Of a stretch of DNA of 64,000 nucleotides, positions 1-13,600 are shown one piece after another. Made by a program: the position numbers and the translations under genes. The stretch lies in assembly GCA_932521035.1 (NCBI GenBank), contig OW051496.1:5952001-6016000 (forward strand), given 5' to 3'. The notes below the pieces were generated by a model, which was not told the origin of the DNA, ran no database searches, and saw only the letters and a program-made list of their open reading frames with translations. Every line of letters begins with the position of its first letter. Positions within the stretch are counted from its first letter, which is position 1. This DNA is from Oscheius dolichura (Eukaryota; Nematoda; Chromadorea; Rhabditida; Rhabditidae).

Positions 1-2923
1 GGACTCATCCTGAAATATCGGCGATCTTTGAGCATCCCCAAATATGGAGGGGGGAGGATGGCCCCGGCAGTAGTGGTACTCCCTGGCGCTTCCATCAGCC
101 ATTTAGTTTCGTCACCTGTGCGGCGGGGCGTATCGAGTCTGTCATCCCCTTATAGACCCCCGAGCACTTCCGAGTCACCCCCGGTTGTCATTTTCAGAAG
201 GGGCCTCTTCCTTTGTTTGACTGGAAAGCGATCTCAGGTGGCCCTTCAAAGAGCTACATAAATCCTTAAGGCCGCCCTCCAAATTGGTCTCGTTTTCACA
301 GAAATTGGCCTCCTTTTTTAGTCGAGGAGGAAGGAACAGGAAACCTACCCAGGTATTGGCTCCACTTCTTTTTCCGAAGCGAATGAATTTGGCGCCTCCT
401 GCCCGCCCGAAACGAATGAACTTGGCCTTCGGAGTCCTGACATATCGTGGAGCAACGGCCTCCTCGTCACTGAAAATGGAAATTTGAATATGGAATTGGA
501 GTTGTTGGCCAGGCCCACGTGTGTATTCACAGAGATCCGAATATTCTATTTTTACGTCATCCGCTTCTTGGGAGTCGCCTAATTTTACACCTTGGCAGGG
601 GGACGGGTCAGCAAGTGTCCCGAGAGCATTAGCCCGTCATTTCCTTATCAACTTGAAGTTTTGACCCGTCGAGCCTCGGCCGTACTACATCTTCTCGGCG
701 TACGAGCAAAAAACAACAGACGTAGGAATTGCACAAACTGCAAAAGCTCGACCAGGAGGACAGCTTATAGAATATTAGAGTAAATTTGTCTGTGGAGGGG
801 GAAGTGGAGTGGATGAGTGGACAAGTTTCTGCTCAAACATCGAATAAAATGACAAAAACAAAAGGACTGTTTGCCACACATTAGGGACTATTAGATTAGG
901 GATATATGAGGCCGTTGCTTGTGGGGGACGGCGTTCATTCAATTATTGGCGGCGCGATCTCTGCCGCCTCCAAGATTTCCTCATTATATTTCTCGGACCC
1001 GATGCAATTCTCTCCCCCGTCCACATCATTCACCCTATAAAAGGAGCCAGAGAATTTCCATCGTTTCCAATAAGACCCGGGGCCGGCTCTCAGAATTCAT
1101 CACAAGAACTCGATTATTAATCATTTATGGTCATTGTTATGGCTCTCCTACGCTCCGAAGAATTTCAAACTTTCCACCTGCCCTGCTTTTTTGACCCCCC
1201 GCTTGTTATGTGTCGCTCAAAGATGATAAACGTGCTCCTCCATAAACATAAAGAGGGACCGGAGAGGGCTCTGGTTGCCCCCGGGAGGGAGGTGGCAATA
1301 TTAGAGCCACCCGGGAAACTGGCAATATAAAAAGGGAATTACGGGTAGGTTCTTTAATTTCTCGCGGGGGATGGAAACCCAGATTTCCATTTTAAGAGAT
1401 GGCATCATGAAAGTTCAGCCAGGGAGGAAGAGGAGGCTCGTATCATTTCCAGGAAACACCGCCTTAGGGGGGATTATATTAGGAAGAGGGTGGGGTAGGC
1501 GGACGAGGAGTAGAAGGGGGAAAGTATACGGTAGACTACAGGCGGAGGCAGGTGCCTCTCCCCGAGATTGTCGACTACAGTAAGACGGGAGGGAAACAGA
1601 CCTCTGTGCGATGACAGACTGTAGGACGAGGATGGAGGCGAAGAAGAGTACCAGGTGGGTTGAGTGCGCGCTCATTCTGAATGGCGAACAGGGGGCGGCG
1701 CCCTCAACGTCGACGGACCGCCCACGATGGTCGAGCCTGAGCTATTTGGGATAAAGAGAATAAGGAGAAAAGGAGGAGGAGACGGCCCCGGGATGAGGAG
1801 GTCAAAAGAGACAGCTCCAATTAAATAGAGAGACACGCATAATTGCAGAAGACGGGCAGACGAGTGCCCGAGATGATGCCGTGGCATTATGGCAAAGTCA
1901 ACTGTCCCCTGGCCACTTCCGTGTGGATCCGGACGGTTTCCTTGTTGTGACCGGGATGACATAAGTTATGAATTAGACATTAGGCAAAGTAAGAGAAGAA
2001 GAAAAATGGCATTTTCATTCTGAATGGAATAACGAAGCAGCACCACAAGTCGTCTGATGACCTCACGGAAAACAGAGAAGACGCTGACTCAGCCGGGGAC
2101 TGGGACCAGGGGGAAGTAGTGTCTTCGGGGGCCCAGGTGGTAGGTGACATCAGAAGAATGCCCTTCAAAAACAAGCTCAAATTACCCCGTTGATAGGGCA
2201 AACACGTATGAAATTATTTGTTTTCTCTGTAAGACTTCTCGATTTGTACGAACAACATCTAATCTTCGAGATCAGAATAACACAGGGCCGTCTGCCGATC
2301 AAGGGGTTCGTCTGCCATCCTTGTGCAAGAGGGACCAGCTATTCTGCACAATACAGCTGTCTACTTCCTCTGTTTTCCGACATGATTATGAATCTTTCAT
2401 GGTATTACCTGAAAACTCTCTCGGCCGCCCAGTGGCCCCCTTCTGAATGGAGGGGTGATTTCATCTGTGACCACAGGCTCAATTGTTTTGTCACGGTGGC
2501 AGATGGTGGCCGAGAGTTCTACTCCAACACATAACAACGTATTACGACGTAGAGGATGGAATTAGGAGTAGAACCTGGGACATCTCCAGATACACCGAAG
2601 ATATCCTCCCCTCCAGGGTCAGTTTGTTCCTTAGGAACTGCGCGGGCCGCGTCTGCCAATGGCCTCCTCCTCGTAGTATAGTCTCCGTCGTCCTCCTCCT
2701 CTGTGCCCCTTGACCCTCCGTGGGTGTCTCCATAATTTGTGTAAACAGTGGCGTCAGATGATCTTCTCCTTCTCCAGACGTGACGTTTCCCCTCCTGGCT
2801 CAAGTCGCCCTACTTTACGGTAATTTAATCGAAAGATTGTCAGGTGAGATGGAAAGCGGAAGGTATTTCATTTGATCGGCCAATTACACGACGCGGGGGA
2901 CTTTTTGTCGAATATGTTTATAG
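1..2923. other. Left-end region without a recognisable gene
   Basis: I find no exon chain with consistent splice sites and no recognisable protein here. Open frames are short, often begin without ATG and look like chance. Roughly 1400-2140 is purine-rich on the + strand, as seen upstream of minus-strand genes elsewhere in the window, so it could be the 5' flank of a minus-strand gene lying off the left end. A TATA-like TATAAAAGG lies at 1036-1044 on the + strand, with no supported gene behind it. Confidence 0.5.
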
Positions 2924-4117
2924 CTAGAGCTTGGGCTGGTCCCTCCGCCTCGTCTGGGTGTATCCCTCCTGTGTCACCGTGGCCACAGCTTCCCTCTTCT
3001 CGTCGTAGACCTTGGCCAACAGCTTGCACCGGTCGAATCCGAGAAACTCGCACTCGACGCGGTAGATGAACCAGCCGTGTGGCTGAAAATAACTCATCAG
3101 TTCAAAAACATCCCCCGTCTACGTCAATTTGTCGGTTTCTTTTGTGGAAGCGGACGCTGTGAGCGAGGCTGGCCCCCGTGGTCATTAGGTATCCGTAGCT
3201 CGAGTAGATATCCTGGAAAGGCCTCGTTGAGTGGTCACCCAAAGAGCAGATGACGAGATGTTGTGACACTAATTCGGGCGGGACTAACCTCTGCTATTTG
3301 AATGATTAAAAAGTCCGATAATAGAAGGACAGCCTGGAGGCCGCACCAGGAAGGCACCGAGGCTGAACCGGGGACTGGAGGAGGAGGAGAGGGGACGACT
3401 CACCGATGGAGTCCCTCTGGAGCCGGGTCCAGTAGAGGTTCCTCGGGGTGTCGCCGATCGGACTCCGGCCGATTTCAATGGGTCGGATGTCGTAGATGAT
3501 GTCTTCTAAAAGTTGCCGTCGGAGAGGAACCCTCTGAAGGATTACTTTTGAGCAGGTCATTGGCCACTCCTACTGCTCCGAGAGCGTCGGCCAGCGTCGC
3601 CAGGTCGGGCAAATCGTCTGGATCCAACACGTGGTCCAATTCTAACCGGTAGGGAGGCAACTGTTCCTCTGAAAGCTGAAAATCAATTACTCCAATTGGA
3701 TAGTCCAGTCTTACCCTAAAAATACCGACTCCGATCTGCTTCTCATTTTGGAATACCGTAACCCGGGCGACGTCTTCGAGCATCTCCACCCGGTAGTCCA
3801 GGGCAACGTCGCCTTTTCCTGAATTACTATATATTGGCAGACAGGGGAATGTCTAACCAGGAGCAATGAAGCGGTAGTGCATCGAGATGGGGACGATGCT
3901 CCTTCCCAAATGTTCTTGAACGGCTCTAAAGGCCTGTGCCACCACCTGCCCGCCGAAGATTCGTCCAGTCTTCAACAGGCCACACATGTGGGGGGCAGCG
4001 CACCTGTTTTGGTGTTTATCCTGATTATAAAATGTGTCTCTACCTGTAGGAGTTGTCCGAGATCCGCTCCACCCTGAACATATTCTCGAGGAGTTGAGAT
4101 CGGGTGAGACGAGGCAT
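2924..4117 (-). CDS. ACOT8: Acyl-CoA thioesterase 8-like (TesB double hotdog), peroxisomal
   Basis: Predicted to hydrolyse acyl-CoAs to free acid and CoA, probably in peroxisomes. Eight exons joined by short GT-AG introns (29, about 40 and one of 76 bp) give a protein of about 310 residues, close to the usual ~320. Seen in order: an N-terminal hotdog with GRIFGGQVVAQA, then HYRFIAPG, then VALDYRVEML; the C-terminal hotdog has the LSD segment (catalytic Asp of the family), SLAHSVRFH and a VTQEGY strand near the end. It ends in PKL, a plausible variant of the SKL peroxisomal signal. The start ATG sits 1 nt behind a ctgtctag acceptor at 4119-4120. The divergent neighbour is FAM8A1. The family call is firm; the exact member (ACOT8) is inferred from the C-terminus and length. 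Confidence 0.9.
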
Positions 4118-4861
4118 TCTAGACAGGAAACAAATGGAAAGGGACGGCCGAATCAATGATAACAAGGCGGACAGGCCGAGTCTAGTCTCGCGGTCAGGGA
4201 ATACAGTATATTTTTATTATCACATCTCCCGGGGCGGTCTGCCCGGCTGACACCTGCCCGTCAATTATTGCATCTTCCTGACCCTCTCGGTATGAGGAAG
4301 TACCGGATTAAAATTGGATCATCGTGGGAATTAAAATGCCCTCTTCTGGACCCGCGTGGGCTAGTTGGCATTCCGTATCCGTGGGCCTCGCAAATATCCT
4401 CAATTTAATTTACTAATAGCCCAGATGTGTTAATACCTCTGCAATTTTCCAGCGTTAATAAGATCACCGGATAGGGCTGACAGCTGTACGTAGGAGAGAT
4501 AAAAACTACAAAAAGTGCGTATTGAAATTTCGTTTGTTTATTGAAGAGGTACCGTACCTTTGGTCTGTGGGAAACAAGAGGATCACCTGTAGAGATCCAA
4601 AACGGTGGAGGGCGATCTTCGAACCGCAGTATGGTGTCTGTGTCAGCCAAAGATCACTCCTTCGAACAAACACGATGCTACCCACTGCCATTCAGATGGG
4701 AAAGGCGCAGGTTGCATTTCCATATACGCAATGTGGGAATATTTTTGAAGGCGCGCCGCCCGATTACGGTTGTTTTGGTACAGCTTTCACATAATTCCGT
4801 TCCGTGACGTCTTCCTAAAGCAGAAGGCAGCTACCCTTTGTTTATTTTTTAATCCTCCACA
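4118..4861. promoter_or_regulatory. Divergent intergenic region between ACOT8-like and FAM8A1 genes
   Basis: This 744-bp gap lies between two head-to-head genes and must contain both promoters. It is AT-richer than the flanking exons in its first half. I see no clear TATA pair and no supported exon. Several overlapping open frames around 4500-4800 look like chance. An extra 5' exon of FAM8A1 could lie here, because that gene's first ATG has no acceptor close upstream. Confidence 0.4.
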
Positions 4862-6075
4862 ATGACAGCCCAGCACACGTCGCCGTCGTCTGTTAGACGG
4901 AGGTTCTTTTCCAATCCAACTTACCAGGATATTTCCTCCAGGTTCTGTTATCTGCCAGAACGGACGAAACATGACTACGACTCCTCTGAACAATACTGTG
5001 ACGCCGTCAGAAATGCGGTAATTCAATCTTTGGCTTTGTTGAGTTCCCACTTTTAGATAACACAATATCAAGTGGGCACATCATTTTATAAGCAGGCCCA
5101 GTCGGAATACCAGGTTGCCCGGGAGACAGGCGACGGAAATAGCGGAATTTAGAACACGGTTCTTCAACAACAGTTCCAGCAGGCACAGGCAGTCCAAGTC
5201 CAACAAGGAGGTCCCGTCCACACTCACAATATCCATATACAGATTGTATGCCACCTTCTGTTTCCCTATATATCCGTCTTTCAGAACAGGGGAGCCGCCT
5301 ACATCCAGCTGCCGAATGGGATCAGGACAGTCACCAATAACTACAGGTAGGGACACTTACCCACGATAGAAAGACGAGGAGTTACAGGCCGGCTTCTTTT
5401 GTCAAGCGGGTGCTGGCCGAACTCTTCGACTTTATCATCTTCTTCTGTCTAAAAATAGTCATCGTCTGGCTGCTCATCGACAAGTTCGAGCTGCTGTGAG
5501 TGTTCCTTTCTCCTTTTCGAATATTTCTCCCCCTTTCAGTGACCTCTCCGAATATGAGAAGTTGTTGGGGAATCAGGCCGATCTCCAGTCTCTCATCGAT
5601 GTCACCCAGTCCCTTTTCCCCTACGAACTTCTGTGTAAATTTATCGTCACCGTCTTTGAGGTAAGCCAAATGGATCTCCTCAAAAAGCAACGAGTATTCA
5701 GGCCTTTTGTATCAGTTTTCCGATATTTCCCGGTATTCCATCGGGATCGACTCCTGGAAAGGTAGTTCTTTTATTGGTCTATTTTCAAATTAATTCAGAC
5801 CCTGATGAGAATACGGGTCATCTCGGTACGGTCGGTCGTCCCCCATGTCATCCCGGGAAATGTGACAGTCACCGGCCTGGAGAGTGTCCCTCTGTTGAAG
5901 TAAGCCCTTCTTCCCCGCCCTTCTATCCATTCCTTTCAGTTCTGTGCTCCGATCTCTCGTCAAGAATGTCTTCATAAACAGTCTCCTGCCCCTGAGTACG
6001 GTAGCCTTCGCCTTCAACCAGCACCGTTCCCTCTACGACGTCATGTCCGGGACGATGGTGGTCGAAGCCAATTGA
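4862..6075 (+). CDS. FAM8A1: FAM8A1-like RDD-family membrane protein
   Basis: In vertebrates FAM8A1 is an ER protein of the HRD1 ubiquitin-ligase (ERAD) complex. After removing introns of about 40 bp, the frame reads a Gln-rich N-terminal part, then the RDD domain: PASFVKRVLAELFDFIIFF (with the conserved Arg and Asp and first membrane segment), a second segment leading to GIPSGSTPGKTLMRIRVI (matching the family's GGATPGK...LRV loop), an ER-luminal-like stretch IPGNVTVTGL, and the last segment with AFNQHRSLYDVMSGTMVVE, carrying the second conserved Asp. Donor and acceptor choices were fixed by keeping this alignment in frame; the intron before PASFV is 41 bp. The start is the first in-frame ATG, but an upstream exon cannot be excluded. 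Confidence 0.9.
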
Positions 6076-7674
6076 ATCTGGGTCATTTAAAGAGGAAGAT
6101 AAATAATTATATTTTATGTTGGGTGTCCAATTAAGACATCTCTGTGTGGATGGATGCGCGAAGGTCGGAGGATGGAGACAGCGCGGCCGGGGAGGAGAGA
6201 GCCGACCCGGCCAGGCAAAAGGAAGAAAACGAAATAGACATGGGAAATGAAGAAGCCGCTCTCTCTCACCGGGCTGTAGCCATCCTTTCCCCCACACTGT
6301 AAACAGTTCTACGCGACTTCTTTGAAACGGGAGACGCGGGGCAGAGCGGCGATATCTCTGTGACCAATGACCCCCGTATTTTCACACTTCTCTGGCCATC
6401 TTCCAACAGGAAGGAAAACTTTACAGCGGGGCCGTTTGGAAGCCCGCCCGATGATGGCTTCTGGTGTCAGCCGAACCGGCGTCTCCCGCCAACCGATACC
6501 TCCCACGTTCTTTTCCCTTCTCCCTGTTTGTCATGCTGTCTCTTCCAAAATGCCCCATCCTCCCATTCAATAGGTACTCTCTGGAAGTAGTTCTTGTCAG
6601 TTTTATCGGCCGGCCACCACCACCATGACGGTATGCCTAAAAAGTACAGCTCGGTGTCGTCTTCTCCTTGTCAAACGGGTTCCGCTGACTTCCGGTGTGT
6701 CCCGGCCCGTCTCCCAGCTGTCTTTCCTCTTGTTTTCTGCTACTCTTGTCCCCCCCGAATACGGTAATGAGACCATTAGCCCCGAGGCACACACATTCCT
6801 CTCCTCTCCTCCTCTTTTGGTCACTTCCTCACGGACAAATCGTCGTTTATTTGGAGGAGGGAGAATGCCCGACTCAGGGCCACACCCTCAACAGCATAAA
6901 ACGGGAGACGAGCCATTAGAGGCAGGAGAACAAAATCTGTGGCAGTAAACAGTGCCCCGGAGAGATCCCCGTCAACAGCCAGTTGTTTATTCCGCCCCCG
7001 CTTATACCGTCTAAACACAGCGTCGACATCCCTTGTCATCCCCCTTTGGTCTCCCCAAAAGACACCTCTCTTTCTGAATGAAGCCTTCCCCTTTTACAAC
7101 AACCCACTTCCCCGTTAGTTACGGTCTTTTCTTAGAATACAATTGGTTGAAATTTTGCCTTAAAAGGATCTCGACAACGTGTGCCATGTTAGCAGCCGAG
7201 TGGGATAAAAAAGAGCTGATAGAGAGGATAATATTGGCGGGTAGGAATCCGCGGGGCGACCTTCGTCGTGCTGATAACAGGCGAACCCGTTTCATTTGAT
7301 TCCGCCACCGCAAAATTCTCCCAATGTTTTTGTGTGCCGATGGCCTCCTTCGGGGTTATCACGTGGTCCCCTCCTTCATCCAGATCAAGCACCTATCAAT
7401 CACGGCCATTTTTTATTTTCACACCTCCCCCTCCGGGTGCCCCTTTTACGCAGTTCGTCGTTCTTTGTCCCGTTTCCATTGCCAAAGATGTGAGAAGAAC
7501 CACGCCCAGGGAGAGAGAGAGAGTGATCCACAAAAGGCATCGATTGGGGGGACCACCGGGGGTTTCTCCTACACTCACACTGTCGTCGTGATGAATGTCT
7601 TCCTCCTCTCGATTTGGCAGCCCCCAATCTCGGAAGCATTTCAATGACCGGCCCCCAATTTCAGGCAATGTGAA
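6076..7674. other. Pyrimidine-rich upstream region of the RasGAP gene (putative outron/promoter)
   Basis: No exon with a recognisable product was found. The + strand is strongly enriched in C and T, broken by scattered tcttcc/ctcctc runs, which resembles the introns of this genome. The region ends in an acceptor (cccaatttcag, AG at 7663-7664) 10 nt before the ATG of the RasGAP gene. The simplest reading is an untranslated intron or outron, plus promoter, of that gene. Frames around 6625-6950 are open but show no family resemblance. Confidence 0.45.
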
Positions 7675-10600
7675 ATGAGCAGCAGTCCCAGCAGCTCGAT
7701 CTACACCACGGACGGGGCTGAAGAATGGATGGCCAGCTTCTCCTGTCGCTATTCCTCCTCCACCGAGACCATCTCCGAACTATCGAAATCTATCGACCTC
7801 GACTTCGACCCGCCTCAAAGCCGGAAGCCGAGCCAGGCCAGCAAGGTAAGAGGGAATTCCCCAATTAAGTGGCAATCTCCAGGCTCGTTTCATCCCTCCC
7901 CCACTGAAATTAACACCCGAATCCGAAGAAAAAGAGGAGTCTTTATTGTTTGACGAGGACCGTCTCCCGACCCCAGCCTCGCCCTTCTTCTTCGGGCCAC
8001 GGCATCAGCCACAGCGGAGTGACGATAGTTATTGTAGTACGGCTATGTCAGGGTCTGTTGCTTCCTTCAGGTTACTTTTCCCTCCCTTCAAAATAGAAAA
8101 CAGGCGAGTCTTCAGGGCCCGATTCTCGACCTTCTCCATAGACAACTCGTGTTTTGATCTGGGTGCGATGTCAGGAGAACACTCTCTGGTAGGGACACCT
8201 GTCGAGAAGGTAACATAAAAGAAACAGCTGGGCAAAGCTCATCCACAGGTTTTCCCGAAGGATATCTACGGATCGATACTACTGGAAAAGGTGGCCGAAT
8301 TGGAGAAAGATCTGACCGAGCAGAGACAGGAACTGGAGGGCGGAGGCGGCCAGAAGACGGAGTCCATTCCGGAGCAGACTAACACGGTCCCCAGCTCCGC
8401 AACAGTTGAGAAAGGAGCCGCTTCCGGTGTGGAAGAAAGCGGTGTGGGCGCTGGACAACTGGCGCCGACAGGTGGCGAGAAGGAGCAATTCCCACGAGAG
8501 GAAGGTGGAAGAGAGAACAAACTCCAACAGAACGGACAGGAGGTCATCCTGAGCGAGAGCAGTGAGGATGAGGAGAAGGCGAAGACCGTGGAGGAGGCAT
8601 TGAAGTGAGAAAAGTCCGGGGGAAGATAAGGAACGGTTTCAGACTGTCGCCCTCGCCCCCCTCGCCCCTCGTGGTCCGGAACCGAGGAGGACGGATGTCT
8701 ATTCGATCTGTGAGGAAGACCAAATCCGTCAGCGAGACAGACGTGGTGGGTTGGCATTGTTCAAATTAAATAAAGAATTAAGTTCTCCCTTCCGTCGACG
8801 TCCAAAAGACCGCCACCAAAATTGAACCTGGTGGTCGGAGGACCGGGAGCACCTCCACTGCCGCCGTCTCCTCCTTGCAACGAAGAATTCGTCTTCCCAA
8901 CGAAGAGACGAGGCCTTCGAGATGAGAAAGACCTAAAAAAAGCACAAGTAAGTCCCTTATTTTAATTTGTTTTCCTTGAAATGGTTTAGACGGGGAGGCG
9001 ACTGGGAAATGTTCGAGTTATCGATGTTCTGAGGATAAAAATCCTTTCGCTGAAAGGAATAAAAGGCCAGCCGAATCGGCCACTCTTCATCCTGGCCAAA
9101 CTCGATCAAAAGGATATCTACAACTCGGCCCCGATCTACCGAGAGACCTGGTGAGTCACCCTTTTCGAGCCAATTGATAGCCACTCTACAGTGAGCAGTT
9201 TGGAGAGTTTATCAAGTGGGAAGGAGCCTTTCAGAACTTTCGAAACCTGCATCTCGTCGTCCTCGAAGGTCAGTTCCCGCTTTTTGTTGGCTGAATAAAA
9301 AGTTTAAAGGATCCCGGGCGCCTGGGAAATCTCCTCGACCCATCGGGAGGATAGCTATGAGACGCCGGGAACTGGTGAACCGTTCGGGCGAGGAAATGAC
9401 CCTGCCGTTGAAAGTCGTCTCCAAATTCCCCGACGTAAGTGTCTCTTCTCTTTTTGAGCTCTTCCCCTTCCAGGTCCAGGGTCAAATTTGTTTGGATCTC
9501 CGTCGTGAGAGTGGTCGCTTCTCCCTCAGGTAGGTGAATTGTTTGATGTTTTCGTCTTCTCCCCCTGCCGCTCCCTTGTTTTCCCTCGAGATGAACAGTC
9601 TAACAGTCTCCCTCTTTCCTCCCCTTGAATGCCCCGTCATCTGCTTCATTTGTCTTGGTCCATTGTCAATTGGTGGCCCCGGCCCTGCAGCTGTCCTCCC
9701 TGCATGGAGGCAGTAAACCGGGGGGCTGACTCAGGGGGTCGGCAAACATTTTCCTGTGCACGTCATGGTCTCAGTCGCCTCTTCTCGAACCGTGCCACCA
9801 ATTTTGTGACCAACTTGCGAAATTACACCGACTCGGCGTGTTTACACAGGACAGTTGCTCGTTTTGCCCCTCCTTGGCCGAATGAGGCTCGCCGGGGGGA
9901 AATGATGTGTTCGGCCGCTGGCTACGACGACAGATAAGGGCACCTCTTCCGGCCTTTTGTGCCCCTCTCCGTCCACCAGAAACTCTCTCTTCCGCTGTTT
10001 TCGCAATCCGATAACACTCCGCCACACCTTGTCCGAGTTTCTTTTCTGCTCCGAGTTCACCGCCAGATACCAACTGGACTCCCGGCCGGCTGATGGATGA
10101 AGTTGCCCCCTCCGCCTCTGATCAGTTATCAGCTGCTGGTAGTGCGTAAAATCAATAGGTGTCCTCGAATAGTCTTTAACTTGTTGAACAGCTGAACTGT
10201 ACGGGTCCTCCTCCTTGGTTCTCCGTTCAGTTTTTGCCGTGTGGGTGGCAGTGCCTCTCGTTCTGTTTGCGCTTCGTTTCCAATCCTCCTTCACAGTGCT
10301 CATTGCCTTGCCTTTTGCCCCTCCAACTTGTCCCCGGCCCGTTTTATCATTTTATGGGCATATTCCAGAGAAAATTCCGGCCATTTATCAGTATAAAAAG
10401 TGTCTGTCTCCAGCATACTGTATTCTTTCTCTGCCGTGATTAGCCTTATTTCCCTCCGCCCGCCATCCTCCGTCCTCGACCCCCCGCCGGATTATCTTCG
10501 CCTTTCGTGGTTACAGTCATCTGCCGGAGCCGTGATTACTTGAGCCTGGGCTTAATTCCTCACAGTCACCGATAGCTTCCATCGGCGATCAAAAGATTAA

Positions 10601-13600
10601 CTCAGTGGATGATGTCCTAATCTGGGCCACCTTCTACGCGTCTCTCTCCATAATAACTCGCCTTTTATAGTACCGTCGGCCTCCCCGAATCTCTTTTTCT
10701 GCCCCATTCTCCCCGGGACAGTCTCCATCCCCATTTTGAGCTCTCTTTCCGGGTGCGGTTTTCTTCCCGCGGCGCTTCAACAAAGGTGGGAATGGCCTGA
10801 ACCCACGGCTCCTTTGTGTCGGCTGGCCGGCCACCCCCTCCCGACGCCGTCTCCCCATCGTTTTCCCGTTTCCATATAAAATCCTCTTTGCAGAGTTGTG
10901 GACTACTCCGGGCTGTCTCTCCGTGACCCGACCGAGCTCTCCCTCGTAGTCGAGAACCCCGCCATAAAGGTGAGCATCTGCATCCCAAATGAGCTCCCTT
11001 GTTTTCTTATTCCGAATGCCAGCTGGTCCTCCCAAGGCCCATAAACATCTTCCATGTTTTATGCACGAGATTGTGGGTGAACCGCGTGGGAACTCTGGAT
11101 CCTTATTTTGGCCACCCTTGTATCCTCCCCGAAAATAGCCTGCCAGTTACAGGACTCTATCCGTAAACTGCGCATCCACGCCGGCCGATTCAGTGAAGAA
11201 TGGCTGGACATCCCCTGTGATCCGGGCCCTCTCCAGCTAAAAATGACCCTCTGGCATGAGCTTCTACGCGGACTGAACAATGTCTTCCACGGCCAAGTCA
11301 GGTACATCCCCTTCCCCTCCCTTGTCCTACTGAGAAATTAAGAGTGGACGTAGATGAGAGGTGGTCGAATGGCCCTTCCAAATGGTTCTACCTCCGCCCG
11401 AGGCATTCCGATCATCCGGAGGAGGAGCAGGAGGAGACGAAGGCAAAGGACCAGATGGGCGAGGTGCGGCTGTGGATGACCTACACGGCAGACCACGTGC
11501 TGACTGCCGAGCACTACAAGTGAGTCGCCCGTTGCTATTTGTGAACATGTGTTCGGAAAGGCGATACTTCCGATTGGGTTACTCGGACAGGCGTCGGATC
11601 TTTCAAAGATAAGCTGCCGTGCAAACCGGAGACGTCACCCTCCGCCCCTCCCCCCATCTATTTTATTATATAATCCCTGAACTGTTATCGGCGCCGGCCC
11701 GCCTCTCCCTCAAATATCTCCTTCCGCCTGTTTATTCTTCCTCGTGGGCGTCTCTCCCCCACACAAAATGGGTCTCCCCTCAATTATCATAATCATCTTT
11801 TCATATTTTGCCCATAATTGCCGGAACTGTGCGGGTGGTGGCCCCCTCGGGGTGGCCGCCCCTCATAAAAGGTGTCCTCTCCTCGGAGACGCTTCAAGGT
11901 CGCCCTTCCGGTGTGGGTCCCGCCTTCGCGCTCTTCCCCGCCGCAGGCGTCAAATGTTTGGCCCTCCCTCGCTCTTTACAAGCCGTCTCTTTGTGTGTCC
12001 ATCCACCCTCACTTTGTAAACACCGCTTCTCGGAGGGGATAAATCATATGGGAAACAGCTGTTCTCAATATCTCCTTCGTTCCCCCAAACTGCTACATTT
12101 CAGGCCTCTTATGGATGCCCTCACCAACTCCCTGACAGCCCAGCCCTTCTCCGCCTCTCTCATCTCTGTATTGGAGAATCTCCCCAAAGTACAGTCTCCC
12201 CCTCCCTCTAATCCAGCCCCCGTTCAGATCCAAGTTGATCTCAGCGTATTGTCCCGACCTCTCGTCCAGACATTAGCCTACTCCCGCCATCTCAGACCCC
12301 TCCTCATCTCCCTGTACAATACCGATATCGACAAATGCCAGTGAGTCTCCTCCGGCCTCTTCCCTAACCCTTCAGCTCCTTCAGAGACATGAACACCCTG
12401 TTCCGAAGTCAGACCCTAGCCAGTAAGATGCTCTATGAGCTGCTGAAACTCTACGGCCACAGCTACCTCCTAATAACAATGAAGCCCATCATGGACAGGG
12501 TGAGTCGGCTGAAAGAAGCCTTGATTGGGATGGGGGCTGGTTGTGACGCACGACTTAGAATGACCTCTCTGAAGAGGGGGAGGTGACCGGAAATGGTAGC
12601 CAACCACACGAGACGAAATGTTTTCAGATCTACAAGGAGGGCAAGAGCTGCGAGATCGACCCGTCCCGGCTGGGACCAGGAGATTCACTCGAAAAGAACA
12701 TGGTAGGCAAATAGCTACGGGGTGTTTGACGCAGTCTGCACGTGTTTATTTTGAGGAGGCGGCGAGTCAACCGACCGACCGTCGGGATTCCCCGCGTCCT
12801 TTAACTAATTAGAGCTCGTTTTGTGCGAGGGTGTGGGCGGGCGTCTTTCGTAAATTATTCCGAGGCTCTGATCAGCCGGAAACACGCGTCAACTGGGCCA
12901 TAAACCGCGCGGGGCGAGGTCTGATTTGTTTCTTTCCAGAATACCCTGCTCGGCTACTTCTCCCAGATGTTCAGCCGACTTGTCGAGTCGGCCAGCAGAT
13001 GTCCTGAACCCATTCGGCTGATACTTAACGACCTCCGGCGTGTTGTCAGCGAGCGCACGGCCCGGGCCGACATGGAACTCCTGGCCCTCAGCTCTTTTGT
13101 TATTATGAGATTCTTCGCAGCCTCGTTATTATCCCCGAAGCTTTTCGGACTGAAGAATAACAACCCCGTTAGTGACTTCCTCAAAACAAATTAAATCATT
13201 CTCACACCAGGAACCCCGACAGGCACGGACCCTCGTGCTCCTCTCCAAGATGCTCCAGCGTCTGGCCAACTGTTGCGTGGCCGACCAACCTCTAAACACC
13301 AAGGAGCCGTGGCTGACGGAGGCACTGGACAAAGTCACGGACGACTCTCACAAAAGCGCCATGGTCCGCTTCCTCGACAGGGTATCCCTCCACACCTCGG
13401 ATCCCTCGCTGAGCTCCGAGAGCATAGCCGTCTTGAGGGAGGGATACCTGCTGGAGACGAGGAGTAGACAGCGGCCATCGTGGAGGAAACGCCTCCATCA
13501 GAAGAAGAGATACGTCATCTTGACGGAGACGGAGGTGCTGTGGCAGAAGAGCCATCGAGGGGAACTCAACCCGAAAGGGTCCATTGCTCTTCACAACATC

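Noticed and set aside
2190..2534. 114-codon + strand frame near the left end
   Set aside because: No recognisable motif; the frame probably arises by chance and the overlapping frames are equally open.
3020..3035. tRNA B-box-like ggtcgaatcc
   Set aside because: It lies inside the last exon of the ACOT8-like gene and no tRNA fold or A-box is present around it.
5346..5368. Apparent 23-bp intron in FAM8A1
   Set aside because: A later acceptor gives a 41-bp intron that keeps the frame and aligns better with the family (YRPASFVKRV), so the very short intron is not needed.
6609..6640. ATG in a Kozak-like context (caccaccaccATG)
   Set aside because: The following frame shows no family resemblance and no donor consistent with downstream exons; the region looks like the RasGAP outron.
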